Positions 1 through 7,067 of a stretch of DNA of 64,000 bases are shown piece by piece. Numbering within the stretch: the stretch's first letter is position 1; every line of letters begins with the position of its first letter. Position numbers and translations under genes: made by a program. The DNA is from Acidobacteriota bacterium (GTDB lineage: Bacteria; Acidobacteriota; Blastocatellia; Pyrinomonadales; Pyrinomonadaceae): contig JADJBB010000021.1 in the NCBI GenBank assembly GCA_016703965.1, positions 1,240,001 through 1,304,000 on the forward strand. The letters are read 5' to 3'. The notes below the pieces were generated by a model. The model made no database searches, had not been told where the DNA came from, and worked only from the letters and a program-made list of their open reading frames with translations.

Positions 1-979
1 AACGCTGCTTTTCGATGTCGTTAATCGCCGCTGGTCGCAGGAAATACTCGACGCCATGGAGATCGACAAAGATTTGATGCCCCCGGTTTACGAATCTATC
101 GAAGTAACAGGAAAGGTCTCAGCTGCGGGGGCCGAAGCCACCGGATTGATCGCCGGAACGCCGGTGATTGCCGGAGCAGGCGACAACGCGGCCGGAGCGA
201 TCGGTATGGGAATCGTCCAGCCTGGAACGGTCAGCGCAACGATCGGAACGTCCGGTGTGGTTTTTGTCGTCACCGAAAAGCCCACACTCGATCTCAAAGG
301 CCGCACCCACACACTTTGCCATGCGATCCCTAACCGCTGGCACATGACCGGCGTTACGCTTGGGGCGGGATTGAGTTTGAAGTGGTTTCGCGATAACTTC
401 GGCGGCGGTGCTGATTTTGCGACGCTTGGTGACGAGGCGGCGAAGGTTTCCGCCGGTTCTGACGGAGCTATCTGGCTGCCGTACCTGATGGGCGAACGCA
501 CGCCTCACCTCGACCCTCACGCCCGAGCGGCATTTATCGGCCTAACGGCGAGCCATACACGAGGGCATTTGGTCCGGGCGGTCATGGAAGGCGTTGCATT
601 CAGCCTCCGCGATGCGTTTGAGATATTTAAGTCACTCGGAGCCGAGGTAAACGCGATACGGCTTGGCGGCGGCGGTTCCCACTCGCCGGTTTGGCGGCAG
701 ATACAAGCCGATGTTTACGGCCAGGCGGTCCAAACGATCGAGGCTGATGAAGGGGCAGCCCTTGGTGCGGCGATACTTGCGGGTGTTGGCGTTGGAACGT
801 GGAATTCGGTCGATGAGGCTTGCGAAAGGACGATCCGGGTCGCCGAAAAGATAGATGTTAATGCCGAATCTGCCAAAGCCCTCGACCAGAACTACGAGAT
901 TTACAAGCGTTTGTATCCGGCTCTCAAAGCACTGTCAGAACCGCCTGTGGAACCCCGGCATCCTGCCTGCGTTCCATAA
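1..979 (+). CDS. xylB: xylulokinase, C-terminal part (5' end outside window)
   Basis: FGGY-family sugar kinase that phosphorylates D-xylulose to xylulose 5-phosphate. The reading frame is open from base 2, so the start and the N-terminal kinase lobe lie outside the window. The visible part is the C-terminal FGGY lobe: the AGAGDNAAGAIGMG and TIGTSG nucleotide-contacting stretches, the LPYLMGERTPH segment and the RLGGGGSHSPVW motif typical of xylulokinases. The last dozen residues are rich in Pro and Arg and do not look like a family C-terminus. They are encoded by DNA starting with GTCAGAACCGCC at 934, which resembles the terminus of the palindromic repeat inside the glucosidase gene at 27274. 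The family call is firm; the precise sugar specificity is inferred. Confidence 0.88.
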   Translation, partial: TLLFDVVNRRWSQEILDAMEIDKDLMPPVYESIEVTGKVSAAGAEATGLIAGTPVIAGAGDNAAGAIGMGIVQPGTVSATIGTSGVVFVVTEKPTLDLKGRTHTLCHAIPNRWHMTGVTLGAGLSLKWFRDNFGGGADFATLGDEAAKVSAGSDGAIWLPYLMGERTPHLDPHARAAFIGLTASHTRGHLVRAVMEGVAFSLRDAFEIFKSLGAEVNAIRLGGGGSHSPVWRQIQADVYGQAVQTIEADEGAALGAAILAGVGVGTWNSVDEACERTIRVAEKIDVNAESAKALDQNYEIYKRLYPALKALSEPPVEPRHPACVP

Positions 980-1003
980 GAATTGGTTTACCCAATTTTC
1001 CGG

Positions 1004-1030
1004 TTGACAACCTCAAAAATAAATTATAAA
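1004..1030 (+). promoter_or_regulatory. candidate sigma70-type promoter of the tetR gene
   Basis: TTGACA (1004-1009) is followed after 15 bases by TATAAA (1025-1030) in an AT-rich stretch directly before the TetR gene. The spacing is shorter than the ideal 17. The palindrome at 1030-1049 abuts the -10 element, a position suited to repression. Confidence 0.45.
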
Positions 1031-1049
1031 AATACATACGTTCGTTTTT
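1030..1049 (+). promoter_or_regulatory. candidate TetR operator, site 1
   Basis: A 20-base imperfect palindrome centred on ACGT (1038-1041), with A-rich left and T-rich right flanks. By hand count 14 of 20 positions are self-complementary. It matches the site at 1761-1780 in 16 of 20 positions, including ACGTTC and the terminal T run. It ends 4 bases before the ATG of the TetR gene, so autoregulation is likely. Confidence 0.5.
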
Positions 1050-1053
1050 CTTT

Positions 1054-1722
1054 ATGCCAAAACTTAGCGAAGCAGCGATCCGCGGTAAAAAAGATACCAT
1101 CGAGGATGCCGCACGCGAGTTGTTCATAAAGCAGGGATTTCACGCCACATCGATGCGTGACATTGCCAAACGGGCCGAAGTTTCGCTTGGGAATCTTTAC
1201 AATTATTACGAGACCAAGGATTCGATCTTCGAATCAATAATCGACCGGTATCAAACCGTCATTGACGAAAATCTCAAGGCGATCCTATTTGATATAGACG
1301 AGCCGATGGAACCCGTGAACCTTCGAAAAATGGGGGAGAGCGTTGGAAGGCTGGTAAACGAACACTCTGATTTCTGGCTGCTGATGTATATTGACGTCCT
1401 GGAATTTCAGAATCGCCACTTCCGAAAGATGTTCGATGGAATAACGGACCGGTTCCGAAAGATCTTCGGTGAAAAGTTCAAAGAGGCCGAAAGCCGCGGC
1501 GATCTGAGATTAGGCGTCGACGCCGCACCGGCTTTTACGGCAGCGTATATGCAATTTTTTAATTATTTTCTGGTCGAGAAACTTTTCGGGGGCAATCAGC
1601 ACCTCGGGCTGACCGATGACCAGGCTCTGAATTGTATTACCAAGATATTTGCGTATGGCACGCTCAGCGAAGACAGTTTATCGAGATTCAAAAAAACAGC
1701 GAATAAGGCGTTGAGCGGATAG
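1054..1722 (+). CDS. TetR/AcrR family transcriptional regulator
   Basis: A 222-residue regulator. The N-terminal TetR helix-turn-helix spans about residues 15-60, with TSMRDIAKRAEVSLGNLYNYY as the recognition part and KDSIFESII following. The remainder is an all-helical ligand-binding and dimerisation domain that cannot be matched to one ligand by eye. The gene sits upstream of an Oar-type TonB receptor and a run of acyl-metabolism genes. Similar ACGT-centred palindromes precede it (1030-1049) and the receptor (1761-1780). This suggests that it represses itself and the downstream genes and is released by an acyl-CoA or another lipid-like ligand. That ligand is an inference from context only. 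The HTH call is secure. Confidence 0.88.
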   Translation: MPKLSEAAIRGKKDTIEDAARELFIKQGFHATSMRDIAKRAEVSLGNLYNYYETKDSIFESIIDRYQTVIDENLKAILFDIDEPMEPVNLRKMGESVGRLVNEHSDFWLLMYIDVLEFQNRHFRKMFDGITDRFRKIFGEKFKEAESRGDLRLGVDAAPAFTAAYMQFFNYFLVEKLFGGNQHLGLTDDQALNCITKIFAYGTLSEDSLSRFKKTANKALSG

Positions 1723-1760
1723 GCTCGGGCACTCAGTTTGCGTAGAAGTTTACAAGAATA

Positions 1761-1780
1761 AAAAACGGACGTTCATTTTT
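1761..1780 (+). promoter_or_regulatory. candidate TetR operator, site 2
   Basis: AAAAACGGACGTTCATTTTT is an ACGT-centred palindrome with 16 of 20 self-complementary positions. It resembles the site before the TetR gene. A GGAGG ribosome-binding site (1787-1791) and the receptor ATG (1799) follow immediately. Confidence 0.5.
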
Positions 1781-1798
1781 ATTAACGGAGGCAAGTAG

Positions 1799-3847
1799 AT
1801 GTTTCAAAAGAGAATTATTGCGGTAGTAGGTTTTCTGCTCCTGGCGGCAACGACCATGTTCGGCCAGGGCGGAACCGGCCAGATAAGCGGCACGGTGACG
1901 GACCCGAATGGTGCGGTCGTCAGCGGTGCGTCAGTCAAAGTAACGAACGCAGGAACGAATTTTCAGCGTACGACGACGACGAGCGGTGACGGAGTTTTCT
2001 CGGTCTCGCTTCTTCCGGCCGGCAGCTATACTGTCGAAGTGGCGTCTCAGGGATTTAAAAGCTACACGGCACGAGCCGTCGTCAACATCAGTCAGTCGAC
2101 GACCGTCGATGCCCAGCTTTCTGTCGCCGGGGCAGATAACATAACTGTCGACGTCGCGGCGCCGACGCTGCAGGTTGAAACGACACAGAACGGACGTACC
2201 GTGTCAGGCGAAACGATCCGCCAATTGCCCCTGCCGTCGCGCAACTTCCAGCAGCTTCTAGCACTTTCGCCCGGTGCCCAGACGTCCGTAACGAATAGCA
2301 CGGATCTCGGCCGCGGCGACGCGACCATTAGCGTGAACGGCCAGCGAACAACTAGCAATAGCGTAAAGATCAACGGTATCGATGCAAACTCGATCGGGAC
2401 TAATTCGACGCCGAACATAGCGGTTCCGGCGACGGACAGCCTGCAGGAGTTCATTGTCCAGACCTCGCTCTATGACGCGTCGAACGGCCGTAACTCTGGC
2501 GGCAGCATCGAAGCGGTGACACGCAGTGGTTCCAATGAAGTTCACGGAAACGCATACTATTTTCTCCGTAACAAATCGCTCAATGCTAACGAGCCGTTCA
2601 TCAAGGCCCGCGGCCTCGAACGTCCCGAAGCGACCCGCAACCAGTTTGGCGGCACGCTTGGCGGCCCGGTTGTGAAAGACCGCGTTTTCTTTTTCGGTTC
2701 GTATCAGGGAACCCGCGAAAAGAACGGCGTTTCGCTTACGAACAGCCTGACATCGCCGGCGGTGCCCGCGGGACTTCGCGATGATAACCGAACGGCTGCT
2801 GGCCTCGCGGCGACTTTCGGCGTGGCGACGATCAATCCGGTGGCTCTAACGATCCTTAACCTTCGTCTGCCGAACGGCCAGTTCGCCATTCCTTCGTCGG
2901 GCTTGACGTCAACAACCACGCCGTCAGCGGCGGTGACTGTTCCGCAGTCGGGTGTTTCGGAGTTTCGCGAGAATCAGTTCAACGCAAATGGTGATTTTAT
3001 CTTTACAAGCCGGCACAACCTCTCGGCTAAATTCTTCTACGCTGACAATCCAACGACGCACGCCAACTACAACTTTGCAGGTTCGGGGAACGGCGAACGG
3101 CAGCTGATCGGATTTGGCGGAGACTTGACGATCAAACAGAAGCTCTATTCGATAACCGACACGTACGTCTTCTCGCCAAATGTAGTAAATCAGGCACGTT
3201 ATGGATTTAACCGCCTGGTTGTGACCAGCGTTCCCGAAGAGCCGTTCACCGCAGCTCAACTTGGAATTTCGAGCTCGCTGAGCAGCCTGTTTCCGGGTGC
3301 TCCGACGATTCGTGTCCAAGGTACGGATTCAGCGTTCTTCTTTGGTTCGGGAACGCTGGCAGATCAGTCTTCGCGAATAAGTGCACACACCTTCGGTGAC
3401 ACGCTCTCGATCACGAAAGGCAATCATCGCATCAGGATCGGCGGCGAATATCGAGCGTCGAGCGTGAAGTTCTACTTCAATGCCTTCTCACGTGGCCAGA
3501 TCCTGTTCCCGAGCTTTAATGCATTTCTTGCGGGCGGCAGTTTGGGGACGACGGTCTCGCTGCTCGGATCCGGCGTATTCGATCGCTCTTTCAGGGTCAA
3601 AGATCTAAGCGGATTTGTTCAGGACGATTGGAAGGTAAATAGCCGTCTGACCGTAAATGCGGGCTTACGCTACGACTATTATGGCTTGCCGTCAGAAGAA
3701 TTCGGACGCCTCGTTAATTTCCTTCCGGATAGCGGTGGTCGGCACTGCAACTTCGCCGTCGCAGCCTCCGAACGGTTTTGTTCAGGCTGCAGGTGGCCCG
3801 CTTGCTGGTGTTCCGCAGGTTTCGAAAACTCTTGTCGATACAGATAA
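1799..3847 (+). CDS. Oar-like TonB-dependent receptor, N-terminal part (frameshifted)
   Basis: N-terminal portion of an outer-membrane TonB-dependent receptor of the Oar/carboxypeptidase-regulatory type common in Acidobacteriota. A signal peptide (about residues 1-22, ending MFGQ) precedes a CnaB/carboxypeptidase-regulatory domain (GQISGTVTDPNGAVVSGASV, residues about 25-110). The plug domain (RQLPLPSRNFQQLLALSPG, then NGQRTTSNSVKINGIDANS) and the first beta-barrel strands follow, with GGTLGGPVVKDRVFFFGSYQ as the family signature. Strong GGAGG Shine-Dalgarno. Reading in this frame becomes non-homologous after VNFLPD (about 3730). The barrel continues in another frame from there to 5162, so the gene is split by a frameshift or an assembly error. 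The substrate is unknown. Confidence 0.85.
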   Translation: MFQKRIIAVVGFLLLAATTMFGQGGTGQISGTVTDPNGAVVSGASVKVTNAGTNFQRTTTTSGDGVFSVSLLPAGSYTVEVASQGFKSYTARAVVNISQSTTVDAQLSVAGADNITVDVAAPTLQVETTQNGRTVSGETIRQLPLPSRNFQQLLALSPGAQTSVTNSTDLGRGDATISVNGQRTTSNSVKINGIDANSIGTNSTPNIAVPATDSLQEFIVQTSLYDASNGRNSGGSIEAVTRSGSNEVHGNAYYFLRNKSLNANEPFIKARGLERPEATRNQFGGTLGGPVVKDRVFFFGSYQGTREKNGVSLTNSLTSPAVPAGLRDDNRTAAGLAATFGVATINPVALTILNLRLPNGQFAIPSSGLTSTTTPSAAVTVPQSGVSEFRENQFNANGDFIFTSRHNLSAKFFYADNPTTHANYNFAGSGNGERQLIGFGGDLTIKQKLYSITDTYVFSPNVVNQARYGFNRLVVTSVPEEPFTAAQLGISSSLSSLFPGAPTIRVQGTDSAFFFGSGTLADQSSRISAHTFGDTLSITKGNHRIRIGGEYRASSVKFYFNAFSRGQILFPSFNAFLAGGSLGTTVSLLGSGVFDRSFRVKDLSGFVQDDWKVNSRLTVNAGLRYDYYGLPSEEFGRLVNFLPDSGGRHCNFAVAASERFCSGCRWPACWCSAGFENSCRYR

Positions 3848-5162
3848 GAACAATGTCGCACCCCGGATCGGCCTCGCGTATCTCGTAAGTGAGAAACACA
3901 ACGTCGTGCTTCGTGCCGGATACGGAATGTATTTTGACCGTATCTCAACACGGTACGCGAACACGCAGCTGTTTAATTATCCATATTTTGCTCTCGGCGT
4001 TGGACTTCCAGGCTTTACGGCGACATTCGCAAATCCATTCGTTCCAATGCCGGTTCCGGGCAGCTTCCCGACGGCAGCGACGATTCCATCGCCTATTTCA
4101 GGGCTTGCTCCGATCGTTGGAGTTCCGATAGCCGGCGTTTACGTCGATCCAAATCTGCAAACGCCTTACGTTCAGCAGTACAACGTTGGAATGCAGTGGC
4201 AGACGAAAGGAAATTTCGTGATCGATGTTGGCTATGTCGGCAACGAAGGCTCACACCTTCTGCAGATCGTAACGCTGAATCAGCCGACATACAACTCGTC
4301 GACGAATGCCTTCGCAACACGTTTCCCGACTGCGATCATTTCGGGAAACAAGAATGCGACGGGCGGCGTCCAGCAGGTTCAGACGACCTCGCTGTCGAGC
4401 TACAACTCGCTGCAAATGTCGCTGAGCAAACGCTTTAGCAGCGGCCTTCAGTTCCTTGCCGCATTTACTCACGGCAAATCCACGGACTACTACTCAGGTG
4501 CGGCTTTGAACGAACTAACTAACATCCCAGGCGATCAAGCGAACTGGAAAACGAACAAGGGTCGTTCGGATTTCAATCGCGAGAACCGTTTTGTGCTGAG
4601 CGGCGTTTATTCTATTCCGAAACGCGAATATGGGTCGGCTTTCGTCCGCGGCTTGCTGAACAACTGGCAGATCGCTTCGATAATTGTCATTCAATCAGGT
4701 CTGCCGTTCTCGATCGTCAATTCGAATGACACGACGATCATCAGCCGTGCCAACTACAACCGCTCGTACACTGGTGATATCTATACATCGGGCAGCGTTG
4801 GTTCGCGTCTCAACGGGTATTTCAATACCGCAGCTTTCTCGACGTCCTGCCTGAACGCTGCCTGTTCCGCTGCGGTCGGGACGGTAACAAATCCGTCTTT
4901 CGATCCGAACGCTCCATTCGGCAACACACAGCGTAACTTCCTTACAGGCCCCGGACAGAAGAACGTCGACCTCTCGTTCATCAAGGTCATTCCGTTCTCG
5001 GAACGCATCCGCGGCGAGTTGAGGGCTGAGATGTTCAATCTCTTTAACTTTGTAAACTATGCTAATCCGAACAACAACATGATCGGTGCTAACTTCGGCA
5101 AGATCGAGCGAGCTGCCACCGGCCCTCGTGTTGTTCAGCTGGCGTTTAAGCTAAGTTTCTAG
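3657..5162 (+). CDS. Oar-like TonB-dependent receptor, C-terminal barrel part (after frameshift)
   Basis: Continuation of the receptor that begins at 1799. True homology seems to start near 3726-3732, with VGTATSPSQPPNGFVQAAGG. The ATG at 3657 is only the first start in this frame and lies inside the upstream reading frame. The segment carries beta-barrel signatures (NVAPRIGLAY, PYVQQYNVGMQWQ, LSSYNSLQMSLSKRFSSGL, RGELRAEMFNLFNFVNYANPN) and ends in a typical outer-membrane C-terminus, AFKLSF, with terminal Phe for BAM recognition. Joined to the upstream part it gives about 1120 residues, normal for the family. One inserted or two deleted bases around 3727-3732 would restore a single frame. 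Confidence 0.8.
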   Translation: MRAYATTIMACRQKNSDASLISFRIAVVGTATSPSQPPNGFVQAAGGPLAGVPQVSKTLVDTDKNNVAPRIGLAYLVSEKHNVVLRAGYGMYFDRISTRYANTQLFNYPYFALGVGLPGFTATFANPFVPMPVPGSFPTAATIPSPISGLAPIVGVPIAGVYVDPNLQTPYVQQYNVGMQWQTKGNFVIDVGYVGNEGSHLLQIVTLNQPTYNSSTNAFATRFPTAIISGNKNATGGVQQVQTTSLSSYNSLQMSLSKRFSSGLQFLAAFTHGKSTDYYSGAALNELTNIPGDQANWKTNKGRSDFNRENRFVLSGVYSIPKREYGSAFVRGLLNNWQIASIIVIQSGLPFSIVNSNDTTIISRANYNRSYTGDIYTSGSVGSRLNGYFNTAAFSTSCLNAACSAAVGTVTNPSFDPNAPFGNTQRNFLTGPGQKNVDLSFIKVIPFSERIRGELRAEMFNLFNFVNYANPNNNMIGANFGKIERAATGPRVVQLAFKLSF

Positions 5163-5179
5163 GCGGTGGCTCGCGGGTA

Positions 5180-5213
5180 TCCGCGGTTTCGGTTCTTCAG
5201 CCGAAACCGCGGA
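5180..5213. repeat. perfect 13-bp hairpin after the TonB receptor
   Basis: TCCGCGGTTTCGG (5180-5192) is perfectly complementary to CCGAAACCGCGGA (5201-5213) across an 8-base loop. No T run follows, so it is not a standard intrinsic terminator. It may be a REP-like element, an mRNA-stabilising hairpin or a factor-assisted terminator between the receptor and the hydrolase gene. Confidence 0.6.
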
Positions 5214-5254
5214 AATCGCCCCTACTTTATTGGCTCTCAGACAAACCTCGTACG

Positions 5255-6064
5255 ATGCCTATTTTCAATGCCGCCGGTGCGGAAATATATTATGAGACCG
5301 CTGGTTCGGGAGCTCCCCTCGTTCTGATCCCGGGATTTGCCTCGGGTCTTTGGAGTTGGTTCGGGCAGAAAGATCTCGAAAAAGATCTACAGGTAATTAG
5401 TTACGATCCACGCGGTATCGGGAGGTCAAGATCGGAAAAAAACGCACCGGATCTTTCTCTTGATTCCTTTGCTGGCGATGTTCTGCATATTTTAGACGAA
5501 CTGGCGATCGAAAAGGCAAGTGTTCTGGGTACAAGCTTCGGTGGTTTTGTTGCTTTGGCTTTCGCATTGCGGTTTCCCGAGCGCGTCGATAAGCTGATCC
5601 TCGCCTGCACCACGGCGGGCGGGCGCGAGCATGTGAGCCCGGATATCGAGATCCTACGGTCGTTCACACGAAATCCGGAATACACTGTCGGTGAGCAGAT
5701 CAGGCGATTTTTTCGCCCTGCATTTACCGAGGAATTCAATAGGGAACAAGCCGAGATCGTTGAAAAGGTATGCCGCCTTCGCGAGGAGAATGAGGTAGAC
5801 GAAGAAACCTACGTCGCTCAGCTTCGCACTGCGTTTGCGTTCGATGTCTCCGCACAGCTCGGTCATATAAATCACGAGGCACTTGTGATAACGGGTGACC
5901 GCGATAATCTGGTCCCGATGCAGAACTCCCAGAATCTGGCTGCAAAATTGCCGAATGCGACGTTGAGAGTCATTAAAGACGGAAGCCACATGATCTTTGT
6001 CGAAAATGCCATGGAATTCAACAAACTAGTCGTCGATTTTTTGGTGACGACTGACAACCTATAA
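5255..6064 (+). CDS. alpha/beta hydrolase
   Basis: A 269-residue cytoplasmic alpha/beta-hydrolase fold protein. The catalytic triad can be read directly: Ser94 in the nucleophile elbow GTSFGG, Asp217 in GDRDNLVP and His245 in DGSHMIFVE. The oxyanion region is LIPGFASG. It has no signal peptide. By pattern it resembles 3-oxoadipate enol-lactonases and related acyl esterases or thioesterases, but the substrate cannot be read from sequence. It is the first of seven same-strand genes for acyl metabolism, separated by 7 bases from the KAS III-like gene. A role in hydrolysing an acyl ester or thioester of that pathway is inferred. Confidence 0.85.
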   Translation: MPIFNAAGAEIYYETAGSGAPLVLIPGFASGLWSWFGQKDLEKDLQVISYDPRGIGRSRSEKNAPDLSLDSFAGDVLHILDELAIEKASVLGTSFGGFVALAFALRFPERVDKLILACTTAGGREHVSPDIEILRSFTRNPEYTVGEQIRRFFRPAFTEEFNREQAEIVEKVCRLREENEVDEETYVAQLRTAFAFDVSAQLGHINHEALVITGDRDNLVPMQNSQNLAAKLPNATLRVIKDGSHMIFVENAMEFNKLVVDFLVTTDNL

Positions 6065-6071
6065 CTGATCT

Positions 6072-7061
6072 ATGCGCGACGCTCGAATAATCGGAACTGG
6101 GATATACGTTCCCGAGAGAATATTGACCAACGCCGATCTGAGTTTGAATCTCGGTGTTGATATCGATGAGTTTGTAACGAACGTCGTCGGCATTCGCGAG
6201 CGGCATATTGCAGCGGACGATGAGAGTGCGGCCGATCTCGCGACCATGGCCGCTGAAGCCGCACTGCAGGACGCGGGCATCTTGGCTGCTGATGTCGATC
6301 TAATATTACTTGCGACAGATACACCGGAGTATATTTCGCCGGCGACCTCGGTTGTCGTGCAAGAACGCATCGGAGCTGTAAACGCAGGGACATTCGACAT
6401 TAACTGTGCGTGTGCGGGATTTGTAACCACACTCGATGCAGCGTTTAAGTACATCATTGCCGATGCGACCTACAAAAATATTCTCGTGATCGGCTGCTAT
6501 GCGATGAGCAAATTCATCGACTGGAAGGATAAGAAAACCTCAACGCTTTTTGCCGATGGGGCGGGAGCTTTTGTTTTGAAAGCGGTCGACGGCGAGCAGC
6601 ATTTTCTCGCATCAAAACTTGTCGCCGACGGTAGCTATCACAACTTTATGGGAATCTTTGCTGGCGGGACAAAGGAGCCCATTACCGAGGGGGTTCTCGC
6701 CGAAAATAACTTTAACCGTCTCCGCTTCGCTAAAAAATATCCGCCCGAGGTCAACATTATAGGATGGCCAAAGATCGTTGATGAGGTTCTCGCCAAAGCC
6801 AGCCTAAAGCGTGACGAGGTTGATGTTTTTCTTTGGACTCAGGTCAATCTTTCCACGATCAAGCTTGTCATGGACGAGATGAATATCCCCTGGGAAAAAA
6901 CGCACACGATCATGGACAAATGGGGCTACACGGGCTCGGCCTGCATTCCTATGGTCTTTAACGACGCTCTCGCGGCAGGTAATATAAAACGCGGCGACAC
7001 TGTCGTTCTTTGTGCCTCAGGCGGTGGGCTGAATATGGCCTGTTTGGCAATGCGATACTAG
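6072..7061 (+). CDS. KAS III-like (FabH/thiolase fold) protein with altered active site
   Basis: A 329-residue thiolase-fold protein of the 3-oxoacyl-ACP synthase III family, of normal length. The nucleophilic cysteine is kept (Cys114 in CACAGF). The FabH His in the motif PHQAN is replaced: the aligned stretch reads WTQVN, with Thr256 in the His position. The Asn of HGNTSAA is also replaced: the stretch is WGYTGSA, with Tyr286. In canonical FabH the His and Asn drive malonyl-ACP decarboxylation. This protein is therefore more likely an acyltransferase, a non-decarboxylating condensing enzyme or a thioesterase-like KAS III than a fatty-acid initiator. The start is ATG at 6072, 7 bases after the hydrolase. 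It sits beside acyl-CoA ligases and a MaoC hydratase. Confidence 0.82.
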   Translation: MRDARIIGTGIYVPERILTNADLSLNLGVDIDEFVTNVVGIRERHIAADDESAADLATMAAEAALQDAGILAADVDLILLATDTPEYISPATSVVVQERIGAVNAGTFDINCACAGFVTTLDAAFKYIIADATYKNILVIGCYAMSKFIDWKDKKTSTLFADGAGAFVLKAVDGEQHFLASKLVADGSYHNFMGIFAGGTKEPITEGVLAENNFNRLRFAKKYPPEVNIIGWPKIVDEVLAKASLKRDEVDVFLWTQVNLSTIKLVMDEMNIPWEKTHTIMDKWGYTGSACIPMVFNDALAAGNIKRGDTVVLCASGGGLNMACLAMRY

Positions 7062-7067
7062 CGGCTC

